Part shown: piece by piece, positions 33,865 through 45,345 of the stretch
How the letters are laid out: every line of letters begins with the position of its first letter
Numbering within the stretch: position 1 is the first letter of the stretch
NCBI RefSeq assembly: GCF_004337985.1
Contig: NW_021940918.1
Coordinates: forward strand, 248,001-312,000
DNA length: 64,000 bases
Origin: Pyricularia pennisetigena
Lineage: Eukaryota > Ascomycota > Sordariomycetes > Magnaporthales > Pyriculariaceae
Reading direction: 5' to 3'
Made by a program: the position numbers and the translations under genes
The notes under the pieces: generated by a model
Seen by the model: the letters and a program-made list of their open reading frames with translations, nothing else
Told to the model about the DNA's origin: nothing
The model's database searches: none

Positions 33865-36029
33865 TTACATGGATTCCGCTTTTGCCTCCAGGGACTGAAC
33901 CAGATCCTTGGGTACTTGTTCACCATTGCCGTTGACTTTGGCGCCTTCGACGGCCAGGACGGGGCTTCCCGGGCGGCTAGCAACAAACTAAAGCACAGCA
34001 CACAAACGTCAGTAAACTTATGCACCAGAAAAAGCAGTGCAAATCAAGGAACCAGACACAGAAATCACTCACACTGCTGGCCGCACTCAACAGAGCAATC
34101 AGCGAGCTCTGAACCACGTCTTCGTGAAGCCCTACGCCCCAGAGCTTCTGGCTGCTGCCGGCAGCTGTGCACTCAATGTACGTCGCAGCCTTGACGTCGC
34201 GACCCTTGCCAACGGCGTGCTCCTTGTACTCGTTGACGTCGAGGTCGACTCCGACGGACCGCAGCGCGTTGGCCAGTGACGAGATGGGGCCGTTGCCACG
34301 GCCCCGCAGAGTGTACTCCCGACCGTCGGCCGAGATGACGCCCTCGAACACTCGCTTGAGGTTCTTTGTGTCCTGCGTCTTGCCCGGGGCTGGCGGCACG
34401 GGGCTCGAGCTCCTGTCGGGTGTAATAGAGTAGTCCACAATGCTGAACCTGGGGTTCCCCTTCAGGAAGTAGGTCTCCTGGAACAGGTCCGTAATCTCCA
34501 CCGGCAGCAGCTCCCGACCTCGCTCGTCCGCGATCTTCTGCAGGATCTTGCTGAAGTGCACCTGCAGACCGCGCGGCAGATCCAAATGCAGGTGCTGCTG
34601 GATGACCCAGGCCGCGCCGCCCTTGCCGGACTGCGAGTTGACCCTGATGACGGCATGGTAGTCGCGCCCGATGTCCTTGGGGTCCAGCGGAAGGTATGGT
34701 ACTTGCCAATAGTCCTCGTAGCCAGCTCCTTTTTTCTCGCGCAGCTGGAAGCCCTTCTTGATGGCATCCTGGTGCGAGCCGCTGAAGGCGCATACGACCA
34801 GAGATCCACCGTAGGGCGCACGGGGGTGGACGGGGATCTTGTTACAAACTTCGACGACGCCGATAACGCGGTTCAGGTCTGAGAAGTCGACTTTGGGGTT
34901 TACGCCCTGGGTGTACAGATTGAGGGCCAGGGTTACCAGGTCCACATTGCCGGTTCGCTCGCCGTTGCCAAACAGACAGCCCTCGACGCGGTCCGCGCCG
35001 GCCATCTGGGCCAGCTCGGCTGCGGCGACTGCGCAACCCCTGTCGTTGTGTGGGTGCAGCGAGATGCAGCACTTTTCACGCTCCGTGATGTTGCGGCAAA
35101 AGTACTCGATTTGATCCGCGTAGACATTTGGCGTTGACATCTCCACTGTGGCGGGCAGGTTGAAGATGATGGGGCTCTCGGCCGTCGGCTCCCACGCCGC
35201 CTTGACGGCCTCACAGATCCGCACGGCAAATTCCAACCCAGTGTCGGAGAAGGTCTCGGGGCTAAACTCGAATCCCCACTCCGTGCCGGCCTGTGTCGGG
35301 TCGTCCTTGGTCAGAGAACGAACCAACTTTGTGCAGCGTATAGCCAGCTCCACGCTCTCTTCCTCGGTGAAGCCGAACACAATGCGGCGGAAGCATTCGC
35401 TGGTGGCAAGGTAGATGTGTATGATGGCCTTCTTAGCGCCCCTGACGGACTCGACAGTCCTCCTGATCAGATCCTCGCGGCATGGTGAGAGAACCTGCAG
35501 AAACACATCGTCTGGGACAACGCCTGGAGTCTCGATCAGGCGCCTGGTGAAGTCAAAGTCGGTCTGGGAGGCAGATGGGAAAGCGACCTCGATCTCCTTG
35601 TAGCCCAATTCGCACAGCATCTTGAAGTATGTCCATTTCTCGTCTCCGCTCTGTTGTTGTTTGCCAACTCGGGTGTGTTAGTCACTGAAAGACAATCGGT
35701 AGCTTGGAACAGAGTCCGAAAAGGGTAGCGCCGCACCATCGGGTCAACCAAACTCTGGTTTCCATCTCTGAGATCGGTCGAGAGCCACCTGGGGGCCTTG
35801 TCAAGGGTCTTGCTGGGCCATTGGCGATCGGGGAGGTTCACTGGAGGGAACTTCTTATATTTTGTGGAGGGGTCCTTGAGCCTGAGCGTGGCGCCATTTG
35901 GTGTTAGTCACTTTTTTTCAGCCAGACTTGTTGTGTGACTTCCCTCCCAAGTTTGAAAAAAAAAATATGAAACTGAACAATGCGATCCTAAAAATTGAAC
36001 TGCACACAAAGACACACTTACATTGGCAT
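33865..36029 (-). CDS. LEU4: 2-isopropylmalate synthase (leucine biosynthesis)
   Basis: Four exons: 36022-36029 (only 8 coding nt), 35737-35881, 34073-35650 and 33865-33987; 617 aa. The first codons ATG CCA AT join G from exon 2 to read [20 protein letters not shown], the conserved start of fungal LeuA-type synthases. The TIM-barrel HMGL-like domain includes [22 protein letters not shown] and the metal-binding His250 and His252 ([10 protein letters not shown]), with [11 protein letters not shown]. The C-terminal LeuA dimer domain (about residues 480-600), which usually binds leucine for feedback inhibition, is present. The enzyme condenses acetyl-CoA with 2-ketoisovalerate, the first committed step to leucine. 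A mitochondrial presequence is not obvious at this start, so this form may be cytosolic, or a longer start could lie upstream. The donor GTGCGG of intron 2 is weak. Confidence 0.94.
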
Positions 36030-37463
36030 TTTGGCGGGGGTCTTCTGCCTCGATATAAAAGCAATTCGTCCGTTGCTGTGGACTGATGGGCTGCTGGCTT
36101 TGTGCGCGCGTAGCGTAAGAGAAATAAAATTTCCCCGGGCTTTGCCAATGACGAAACTGAGGGGCTCAGGTTTAATAGTGTACACGGCCGCGGGAAGCCT
36201 TTTTTTGTTGCTTTTGTTACAGCCTTTCTGCTCTTTTCAAAGGGAAAAAAAAAAAAAAAAAAAACCCTCCACGAATGACAAGACAATTAAGTCTCAACTA
36301 GAATACTAAATTTTTTTGCTTGTCCCGAAAAGAATTTGTGTAGTACAAGATCTGGGTTACGAGATGCGTGTTGGAGATACTTATATTAGCACCAACCTAC
36401 TGCTTAAAGCACCGCCCCTCCTCTCTGTCTAAACCCGTCGTGACTGGGCCCTGAGTCACAAACACAAGTAGGGTATACCGCGATAGTTAGTGGATAGTGC
36501 CGCGAGCGAGCGAGCTCGGACCCGGGAATAGCATCCATGAGCATGGAGGTGGGTGGATTGGTGGGTTGCGGGGCTCCATTCCGGTCATTCAGACGGTTGC
36601 CGTCGGTCCAATGCCAATTCACCATTTATTCAATTTGCTCATGCGCCTACTTTTGCCGTCGGCGGGTGAAATTTTTTATTTGTTTATTTTTCTATTTTAT
36701 TGCTATATTACCGGCCTTTCCACCGGCCGCCGCCCAAAGCAGTATGTTGCATTTGTAGCTCTGATGTCTTACACTCATTGATCAGGTAGAAAAACCCCAA
36801 AACTGAACACCAAAGCCGGGTGCAAGGACACGCCAAGCACCGAGTCCCCCCACCTCCACCAGGAGGCACTCAAGGTGTGGCAGACGGTTTTGGCATACAA
36901 GACGTGGACGTACAGGACGCATGCAGAGCAGGAACAGACCGTACATGAAGGGCGTGGCACTGCAGGGCCAAGGTTGAGATGGAATTAAGGGTCTATTTGT
37001 CATCCATAAGCGGGGAGTTAGAGTACAGTACTGATCTTATAACTTATATCAGATGAACACATGGTACACATTTTGTGCGTGTTAACCTGAATACATATAT
37101 CACATGGTTCTGAAGAAAATCTCAATGTGTCAACGATGTAGATAAAATGTAGCTAGACCCTAGCGAAGAATTTTTAACTCTACGGGTCGGTCCAACGACT
37201 GTAATGGAAACTATGTACATGTGGACAAAAGAATATAGAATAAATCAGAATAAAACAAAAAGAAAAACTCAAAAATAAATGTCCATTGTATGTAAACGCC
37301 AGAAAATGCTGATGCTCAATGCTGAAAAACTAAAAAAACTAAAAATTGGCCGGGAAGGAATGTCAGAAAAGCGCCCATACAGGCGGTGAAATGGGTATAT
37401 AACAAAAAGGCAAACGGCCACATCAAAGGACGACATATTACCATGTCAAATTAGTCCTTGCCA
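36030..37463. other. Intergenic, LEU4 promoter and FRE gene 3' region
   Basis: 1.4 kb between leftward genes. It holds a 20-nt A-tract at 36245-36264 (T on the LEU4 coding strand, about 220 bp upstream of its start). No gene is seen. Confidence 0.5.
36245..36264 (+). repeat. Poly(A) tract, 20 nt, in the LEU4 upstream region
   Basis: It reads as poly(T) on the LEU4 coding strand, a classic nucleosome-excluding promoter element in fungi. The regulatory role is inferred. Confidence 0.9.
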
Positions 37464-39356
37464 TTACCAGGTGAAACTTTCTTCAACAAAAGAACACACG
37501 TTGCCCTCATCTTGCACGGATCGAACAGCATCGCGAACATCATCGGCCAAGGCACCAGGACCGCAGACAGTAACGCACATGGCGCCGATCTGCTCCGACG
37601 CCTCCTTTTTGACCAAGAGAGGGATGTTTGGTCGACCGGGAAACATCTGCACCCCATTAGAGGCAGATTGGATCTCCCGTGGGTTCTTGGGCCTTGTGAC
37701 GAAGAGCTTGATCTGTAATATGTCTTTGCGGTTGGGGATGCGCAGGACCGTGTCCATCCACGGTCTGACCCATTCCAACGCCTCATTATCCCTGATGACC
37801 CAGACGAGTACGATACGACGCGTTGCCACGGTGCGCTCGTTATAGCCCTCGATGAGGTGCTTCAAATAGCTCATCTGATGGGTAATGCCAGTTGCGCCAG
37901 CGAAGAGAATCACATGGCCAAAGCTGTCGAGCGAGTGATGACCCGCATAGGGGCCCTCGAACGCAGCGCGCATCGAAATGGCACGGGTACCGTGGGCAGT
38001 AGCCTTGTTGTAGAGCTTGCGCGTCATGCCACTGTGGGCGCCGATAATAAATGATATTTCGGACTTCATGTCCTGCTTGCTAATCAGGAGCTTCGTCGTC
38101 TCCTTCTCTTGCAAAGGCAGTGCGTCATCGGCAGGGACGTGATCAACCCAGGCGACAGAGAAAGGGTGATTTTCCCAGGGGTTGACGCCGGCGAATCGAA
38201 GATAGGCGTGGGTACCGGGACGGACGTCGACATAGCGGGGGAGCTTCATGGTGACGCGTACAGCATCGCCTGGCATTGGCTCAACAACAGCCTCGGTGTA
38301 GCCACGCTTTGAAACGTTACAGTAAGCGAGGCGGATGGCTCTAGCGAAACGGTCGGCCAGCCACAAGACCATGATAGCCATCATCCAGGGAAGCTGCGGA
38401 AGGCCGCCAGGGTGCGCAGAGGTCGCGCAGTGGACCCACGTGCAGGCCAAGACGATGATAGCCAAAATGATGTGGGCGTTGAGGAAGGTCTCGTAGAAGG
38501 CGTGACGGACAGGCGAGAGCGACTGGAACAAGATGATCGAGAAAGCAACGGTACCAACCATACCAGAGGCGCAGAAGCTGTCGTGGAGGAGCTTTTTCGT
38601 CACAGCCTCCATACCGCCGTCGTTGAGCTGCACATACAACCAGGCAAAGGTGTGAACGATGGCCTCGATAATGCAAATTCGGCCCATCCATCTGTGGATA
38701 AGGTTATACGTGTCGAAGCTGATGTGCAGCATTGGAATGAGGGGGTTGTTGCGACCGGCCAGTATGAAAAGGGGGATCATGTTGACGGCCGAAAGGGTGC
38801 CTGACCTGCCTCGAATCTCAGCGGCCAGTCTGTATGGGTTGGGGTCCTTGAAGTTGACCCAGAGCATAAAGACAAGGTTGCCGGTGGCGTAAAGGCCCAG
38901 GAGCACTGTCTGTAACCTCGAGGGCAGTGTGCCAATGCTGATAGCCGATGACAGGCGGATCTCACGGTTGTGTCGTTTCTTGCCAAGGGGCGCATATGTC
39001 AAGTGCTTCTTCAGGCCAGGCATGGGACCCCATTGGGTAATCCTCCAATAGTTCTGTCTGTCGGCGGCGAGGTTCATTGCCGACACGTGCCGCAGCTTCT
39101 GCCATGCGAGCTCGCCAAACCGAATGCAAAGGATAACGAGACAACTTATTCCCAGCATCCACCACAAAACGTCCTTGAACAACATGTTTGTGTCTTGTTG
39201 GACGCCATTAAGCCCTGTGTTATAGGGCGAAATGTCTGGGTTGGCCCATGTTATATTGGATTTTGCGGCCCTGGCAAACAGGGCGTTCTGGGATATCCGT
39301 GAGATAATTGACGAGGATCCATCGGGAGCGACGGTCCCGCGCCGCTGGTGATCCAT
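37464..39356 (-). CDS. Ferric reductase-like transmembrane oxidoreductase (FRE family)
   Basis: A single exon of 630 aa. An N-terminal membrane segment (DVLWWMLGISCLVILCIRF, about residues 65-83) is followed by the ferric-reductase transmembrane core. Paired histidines for two haems occur in MLHISFDTYNLIHRW and IVHTFAW and again in FLNAHIILA and CTWVHC. The FAD-binding barrel includes the HPFSVAW motif. The NADPH domain starts at ILFAGATGITHQMSYL, and the C-terminus contains VTVCGPGALADDVR with a final aromatic residue (SFTW). The family moves electrons from NADPH across the plasma or vacuolar membrane to ferric or cupric ions. The exact substrate cannot be told from sequence. Unusually, an A18 run sits 7 nt before the start codon on the coding strand. 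Confidence 0.88.
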   Translation of the reverse strand: MDHQRRGTVAPDGSSSIISRISQNALFARAAKSNITWANPDISPYNTGLNGVQQDTNMLFKDVLWWMLGISCLVILCIRFGELAWQKLRHVSAMNLAADRQNYWRITQWGPMPGLKKHLTYAPLGKKRHNREIRLSSAISIGTLPSRLQTVLLGLYATGNLVFMLWVNFKDPNPYRLAAEIRGRSGTLSAVNMIPLFILAGRNNPLIPMLHISFDTYNLIHRWMGRICIIEAIVHTFAWLYVQLNDGGMEAVTKKLLHDSFCASGMVGTVAFSIILFQSLSPVRHAFYETFLNAHIILAIIVLACTWVHCATSAHPGGLPQLPWMMAIMVLWLADRFARAIRLAYCNVSKRGYTEAVVEPMPGDAVRVTMKLPRYVDVRPGTHAYLRFAGVNPWENHPFSVAWVDHVPADDALPLQEKETTKLLISKQDMKSEISFIIGAHSGMTRKLYNKATAHGTRAISMRAAFEGPYAGHHSLDSFGHVILFAGATGITHQMSYLKHLIEGYNERTVATRRIVLVWVIRDNEALEWVRPWMDTVLRIPNRKDILQIKLFVTRPKNPREIQSASNGVQMFPGRPNIPLLVKKEASEQIGAMCVTVCGPGALADDVRDAVRSVQDEGNVCSFVEESFTW

Positions 39357-42300
39357 TGAAATGTTTTTTTTTTTTTTTTTTGTGGTTGAATAGAATCAAA
39401 AAGGCTGCGAAAACAGTTGGTGTAAAAATGTCTTGCCCAAGAAAGACAAGAGATCGCCTGGGGCGGCGGTGAAGGTAGATTCCTCCCTTTTGTGCCCTTT
39501 TGAGTTGATCTAATTTGAAAGACTCAAGAAGACAATGGCATGCTGGCGAGAAAGAAAAAGATATGGTCAAAAAAGAGTCGAAGTTCTGGGGTTGCGCTTT
39601 GCCAAGCCAAGACAAAGGAAAATCAGGCGTTGGTTGTTCTTTGCCTGTTCTCCTTTGTATATTTTCCGGCCGTAGATACTTTTGCTACAAGCCAATGGCA
39701 GAGGGACCAAACAAAGAAAACCCTGGTGGGGGAAAATTGCAACGTGGGTCTCGAGAGAACAATCTATCTGGGTCTGGGCCCGGACGTAGCTGAATGAAGG
39801 CGAACCAATAGTAAAGATGCCGTTGAATAAGATAATGTGGACAAAGCGAGAAGGGTCCCCCGCTGTGGTTCCAAGTCGTTGTAGATATTGTACTCAGGTG
39901 GCAAAACGGGATCGAATCTTAGCGCCAGTCACGTTGACGGTTGATCAGCCTATGGAAGTTGATCTTGGTAGTCGTCGTGAATGGAAGCAAGTCAGGAGAG
40001 TCGCTCGCAATGCGAAAGAAAATCGATTGTTGACCAGACTGACGTATTGTAGAGACACAAAGTTTGTGCGATCGACAAAGCGGTGCCCGAGACGATGATG
40101 AAGTCAGTCCAGAGGAGGAAGGGAAGGTACGGCGACGGATGAGCGCAGGACGAACAAGATTTGACAGTCGTTTACCTAGGCACAGCGGGAAAAGGAAAAT
40201 AAAAGGCAAAAAAGTGGAAAGCAAGACAAAATTTTAGGTACCGTACGAGGGAGGATAGGTACAGATGGAGAGAAAAAGGTAGGAACAAAACAAAAGGATC
40301 AACAAAAAGATCGGCGGGAAACAGAGACTAGGTATACTAAACCGGAAGGCCGGCCAGGGCTAAGGACCAAGACGACCAAGGAAGGCTGCCTACTGTGCCT
40401 ATGCGCTGCCAACAACCACTTATTTTGCCCAAGCCCCCTTGCTCATACCACCATGAACACATCCCGTCTCAGCTTAGCCCTGATACTTACTAGAGGAACA
40501 CTCACTCCGTATCCATAACTGGACATCAATCACTCATTGTGGCGCAGAGGGGAGATCTCACATGATTTGAGGGACGCAGCTTGGAAGAAGCACCAAAATG
40601 GCATACGTCAGAGATAGAACAATCTACAACCAGCCGTACCCTCGCTTGCGGGCTTCTAATGAGAATAGGGAGCATCAGGACCAGAACCAAGGCAGAAGAC
40701 AAAAACAAAAGGTGCACGCACGCAATATCGGATGGCGTGCCGTGAATCCTTGACATTCATCTATTGAGAGGCTCCGAGGACCTCCAAATAGGCAAGGCGA
40801 GTGGGGGGGGGGAAACACCCGCCATCCGTCTGCAATTGTGATTTGCAACGAGTAAATTGGCGGAAGGTAAGGGAGGATGCCGTAAGGCTCGTTGGACATG
40901 CATCGTTTACGCCAAGCCAGCCATCTATCTACTACGGCACCCTACCGACCCTGTGCCCACCCCTGTCAGATACAAACCCACATAAACTGCCAGGGGTAAA
41001 CCCAAAAGCCCGTCCAAGCACAGCGCAACGAACACTGACAGCTCTTCACAGCGCGGGGTGGCACCGAGCTGAGCCCGGCGGGCTTTCAACCAGTCGATTG
41101 TCTGGATTCGGGTGGGACGTGGTGGCGCGGGAGGCAGAGCAAACAAAACTTCCAAATGATAGGCTGACAACCGCGCACCTTTGGGCAGGGACCTGGACCC
41201 AAGGGTCCACTTAGAATCAGCAACGACCTCCCCCTGGCCCCGACCTCTTCTGTTCTTTCTATGAGACTCCTGGGACTCTTAGTAGCGGCTTTGGCGCGCG
41301 ACCGTCACACCCCTTCATCTCATCTTTACAGTAAGCTGCCAAGCTCACCCCGGCCCGAGCGGTATTTCTAGGATGAACGCCCTTGTTAGCAGTAATCCTG
41401 ACTGATTACTATTTAGATCCAGGTACGAAGAATCTCTATCTACCTATTTTATCGTTCGTTGAGTCCACTTTGGTCAGATGCCGACTCGGTTGAACGCGCA
41501 ATGTCATGCAAAACGATGCCGAATTCCGCGATCGACTTTGGTTCTATTGTAATGCATTTTACGATGGTAATTTTTCCCCCCCCTATACCCGGGCCCATTA
41601 ATCCCTTGAATCCGTTGGGCAGGTATGTACTGTACATACTGTAATTACCTAGGTGAACAAGCTTTGGGTATTCCCACGGCTCAGTCCTTGGCCACTTAAT
41701 TTATTATACGAGTGAATCGAACGATGACTAGACTGCAGTATTATCCCTCAGGTCACGTCACACTTTCGTGCGTATGCAGACAGACAGGGAAATCATGCCG
41801 GTTGGAGGCCTAACTCTTTTCCTATCTGCTTTGCAAGAGCTTGCTTTGCCAGCGGTCCAAGACTTGATTTTCGGCATCAGTCAGTCCCCTTCCGACACAT
41901 ATTGGTTTGCAATGCAGTTGCGCCATTTTTATTTCTTTGCCAGTCGCCCAAACAAGATGGCTAAGCGAACCTTCAACCAGCAAGGACAAAGCCAGAGGCT
42001 TGCCCGGGCTAGACCAATCTGCACAGTGTTGGTTGGCTGGTACCTAGGGTAGCGATGACAACACGCCTGGTTCCCTTCTGTAAGGGTTCGAGACATGATA
42101 GTCTCGAGTCAACTCAAGTGCCACCACCCATGCATGTTTCACACTCTGTGCTTTTTTGAGTTGATCTAAATATTACCCAACTTTTTCTTATGTTAATTGT
42201 TTTGCTTAGCCGTATCAGCCCCGGCAACCCTTGTTCTAAACATTCTAGGTCAAATTCGCACGGTTCTAGCCAGACGAGCATGTGATGATTATGATGATGA

Positions 42301-42602
42301 CGATGTTGTTGTTGTTGTTGTTATCTGTTGTTGCTCAGCTACGAGTACAGTCCAATGCCAAGCCATCAAATTTTACCCTGCTTACCTACCCTGTACTTTG
42401 CGAACAAATCGGTCCGTCATGCCAAGGCCGAAACGGCATGGATTGGAGACCGCGGAAGCTTTGGGATTTTCATAGCTAACCAAGCAAGCAAAGTGACGAA
42501 ACACGAATTACCCACGCATCATCGCGCGGTAGTGCACTCAACAGCTTCATACCGCCTTGATCTACCAACAGCCACCAGTGACGACCGAAATAGATTCAAT
42601 CA
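39357..42602. other. Long divergent intergenic region (3.2 kb)
   Basis: This lies between the FRE gene and MIC19. The open frames at 39515-39793, 40801-41214 and 41768-42052 lack family features and splice logic. A GAT/GTT-rich stretch lies at 42283-42325. No gene is seen. Confidence 0.5.
39364..39381 (-). repeat. Poly(A) leader tract of the FRE gene, 18 nt
   Basis: T on the + strand, so A on the coding strand, ending 7 nt before ATG at 39356. If transcribed, it forms an A-rich 5' leader. Confidence 0.9.
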
Positions 42603-43302
42603 ATGGGTGCCAATTCGTCCAAGCCGGCCACACATACGTGGACCGGGTAGGTTTTTTTTTTTCTGCCCCTTGAGATTCAATTCCTCCCCTTCGACTCCAA
42701 CTGCCCCCGACTGACTTTCCGACGTTTGATCCCCGGGACTAGCTCGCAACCAACAGGCGTGTCGCAAAACATCATCGAGTCGTTCCAATCCAGCACAGAG
42801 GTAAGTCCAAAGAAAGAAAGACAGAGAAAAAAAAGATCAGAAACCACCAACTTAGGATATCCTGTAGGGGATCTGCGACTGACGCCATTGGTTGGTTTGG
42901 TTTCGTTTGCCAAAATAGACGGATGCATCACGCGCGCAATTACTAGAGCTTCAAGTCCAGGCCCGCGTGGCCGAGGAGCTCAAGAAGCTGCAGTCCGCAG
43001 AGGCAACCGCCGTCAAGGAGGCCCTTGACAAGCTGTCGGAGCAGACCCCGGCCGACGACGACGGCAAGCAAAAGACGCGGTTCACCGTCTCCAAGGAGGT
43101 GGCTGCCCTGCGCGAGAAGCTCGAGGAGGAGAGGAAGAAGGTCCACAGCCTGCCGGACGAGGTCGAGAGCGCCCGCTCAGAGGTTGTCCGCTGCCTCAGG
43201 GAACACGACAGACGCCCGCTCGACTGCTGGCAGGAGGTGGCCAACTTCAAGGAGCAGGTCAGGAAGTTGGAGAAGGGCTGGGTTGACAAAGTAGTCTCGT
43301 AA
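42603..43302 (+). CDS. MIC19: MICOS complex subunit MIC19 (AIM13)
   Basis: Three exons, 42603-42646, 42743-42800 and 42919-43302, give 161 aa. The start MGANSSKPATHTW carries a Gly2 suitable for N-myristoylation. The second exon was taken after GACTAG at 42742, because that acceptor keeps the frame and gives TGVSQNIIESFQSSTE. Exon 3 is a long charged coiled coil (LLELQVQARVAEELKKLQSA onward). The C-terminus carries the CHCH-like pair C-x10-C in CLREHDRRPLDC, as in fungal Mic19/Aim13. In the mitochondrial intermembrane space the protein links Mic60 to the Mic10 module at cristae junctions and senses redox state through this disulphide. Intron 1 has eleven T directly after its GTAGG donor. The gene converges on TYW3 with only 194 bp between stops. 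Confidence 0.88.
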
Positions 43303-43390
43303 AGAGTTGCTGGGGGATCGGTGATGATGGAGTGTACTATACTTGTTGTCCAGCTATAAACAAAGAAAAGAAAAGAAAGGAGTAGCTGCC

Positions 43391-43392
<2 letters not shown>

Positions 43393-43425
<33 letters not shown>
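43393..43425 (+). repeat. Poly(A) tract, 33 nt, between convergent genes
   Basis: It lies 91 bp after the MIC19 stop and 72 bp beyond the TYW3 stop. Confidence 0.95.
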
Positions 43426-43426
<1 letters not shown>

Positions 43427-43496
43427 GGCAGTCAGTCCCGGTTGTCAAGAATCACTCTATGGCGAGGGGGATCTCCAAAGCGCAAGCGTATTGTGG

Positions 43497-43985
43497 TTAT
43501 GGTATTATTATTGGCTGCTCATCTAGCATGTCGGAGTTTCCATTTGCCGCGTTTGACTTCTCCCTCTCCTTGGCAACCTCGTCCCTCCTTCTCAAACCCT
43601 CAGCCTTCTTCCTCTCCCTCCTCGCAACCGCGTCTTCCCAACCAGCTTTGCCCGTTTGCTTCTTCCCTCCAAATTCATCCTTGAGAGCCAAGCGAAAACG
43701 CTCTATACGCTCAGCGTTCTGCCGGAACCTCTCATTTGATATCCTAACCAACATGGCTAGGTACTGAGGCGTAACTAGGCACTGCAGTCCACCTGCGGCC
43801 ACCGTGCCAACGATGGACTCCACTCCAAGGCCCATGGACCTGATGGCGACCATGGGCGTGGCCTGCTGCTGCTGTTGGCCGAGTAGGTTGATGGCTCCAG
43901 ACTCTCGGAACCCGGCTTCTAGACCACACCGTAGAACTGACTGGGCATGCTCTGGGGAAGCGGTGAGGATATGGAGGATCTGCAG

Positions 43986-44020
<35 letters not shown>

Positions 44021-44534
44021 TAGCACCACAACCGACTCGTTGATCCAGCTGTCTTGAGGCGGGTGCTTGGGTCTTATTACTAACCATGGGCTCAAACTTA
44101 AAATGCACAAGCCTCTCCTCCGCCTCCTCGGTAGCCTCATCAGCAACCGCATCACCGGTACCGTCGGCACCAAACAGCACATCCTGCCAGCTCGTCCCAG
44201 CCACATCACCAAACGGCTCGTGGCTCACATACAGCCACCTCCCACCCCCTCCCTTGCCTCCAACCACCCCGGCAAGCTGCGCATCACCGCCGCCCTCTTG
44301 CGCCTGGTGCTGGGACTTTTTCCCCTCAAGGAAGACGCTGACCCGTCCGGCGCAGGAGCTGGTGGTCACGAGCCCGGTCTGCGCGTTGATCTCGGCAATG
44401 AGCTCGCGTATCCCGATGTCTACGGAGCCCTTGGGCGACGCGTCCGTGTAGACGGAATCAGGCGTCGCGAGCTGGGCTACGATCTTTGCTTTCTTTTCCA
44501 GGAATGGGGTTGGGATCTTGGCAGCGGTGGTCAT
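43497..44534 (-). CDS. TYW3: tRNA wybutosine-synthesizing protein 3 (TYW3)
   Basis: Two exons, 44085-44534 and 43497-43979, give 310 aa. The junction reads HFKFEPMILHILTAS. Family motifs are in order: an N-terminal helix ending in DASPKGSVD, TTSSCAGRVSVFLEG (about residues 57-71), GGGGRWLYVSHEP, KFEP, then QSVLRCGLEAGFRESG and MVAIRSMGLGVES. The C-terminus is a charged coiled coil (RRERKKAEGLRRRDEVAKER). TYW3 is an S-adenosylmethionine-dependent methyltransferase that methylates N4 of the yW-86 intermediate to give yW-72 during wybutosine formation at G37 of tRNA(Phe). The intron carries a TAC/TAA trinucleotide repeat immediately before the acceptor. The stop-codon neighbourhood overlaps no other gene. 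Confidence 0.92.
43986..44021 (-). repeat. TAC/TAA trinucleotide repeat at the TYW3 intron acceptor
   Basis: Reads as GTA/TTA units on the + strand. On the coding strand it gives several CTAAT-like words within 40 nt of the 3' splice site, so the repeat may supply the branch point. Confidence 0.85.
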
Positions 44535-45345
44535 GGCTGAAGGATAAAAAAAGAAAAGAAAAAAGAAAGAAAAAAGAAGAAAAAAGACCTCGTCTCAAGG
44601 GTGACAACGTCAGCAAATTCAAGGATTGCGAACAATTGCTTCTCTTGCTCTTGCTGAACACCTCCAATATCAGACGCAGGGAGCTTGCCCAGCGAGTGAT
44701 TCGCAGTTGAAAACCAACCAACAATGATTCACAACTCTGCCCCGCTTCCCATCCAAAAACTCTTGATTACAACCATTGAGAATACGTGCTTCATACGTGG
44801 GCAGGTAGCTAAGCCTACCACCTCATGTACAATGTACACCAAAAGATTTATACGACATCATAACTCAGCATATCGAGGACAACTATGCCTCCCAACCATG
44901 ATCATCATGTTTCCTGCGCTATGATGGTGTTTATGAAACAAACACAATCCTGCACATGCACAAGCAATCACTCAGCAACCGCAGGAGAATCACAAAGCAA
45001 GATTACACAATATTGTATTATCATGGAAAAAAAAAAGCAAGTCAGGAGTCAGAAAGAAATTTTTTGCAAGCCGCGCTCTCGATTTTCCACCACTCCCACT
45101 GTGCCACACATTTCAAATTACCACACAGCCAAGGTATATACAGCTCTTGTCCCAGAACATGGAAGGTCACCCTGCAATGTCTTCCAGCTGCTAAATAAAA
45201 CATATTTAAGAACGGAAGAAAAAGAGATAAGTCGCTTGGCAACGAATATCATTTGAAGGAAAAAAAAGGATAAAAAAAAAGATTGGTTGAATAGGGAACA
45301 GAGATAAAATGAATGACGTGAAAATGCTGTGTGCGTCACGAGACG
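44535..45345. other. Intergenic, TYW3 promoter and ERF2 3' region
   Basis: 810 bp between leftward genes. The TYW3 leader is pyrimidine-rich on its coding strand (about 44550-44585). No gene is seen. Confidence 0.5.

Noticed and set aside
42743..42758. MIC19 exon 2 starting after CAACAG at 42757
   Set aside because: That acceptor breaks the frame. The TAG acceptor at 42742 keeps it and has a CTGAC branch site upstream.
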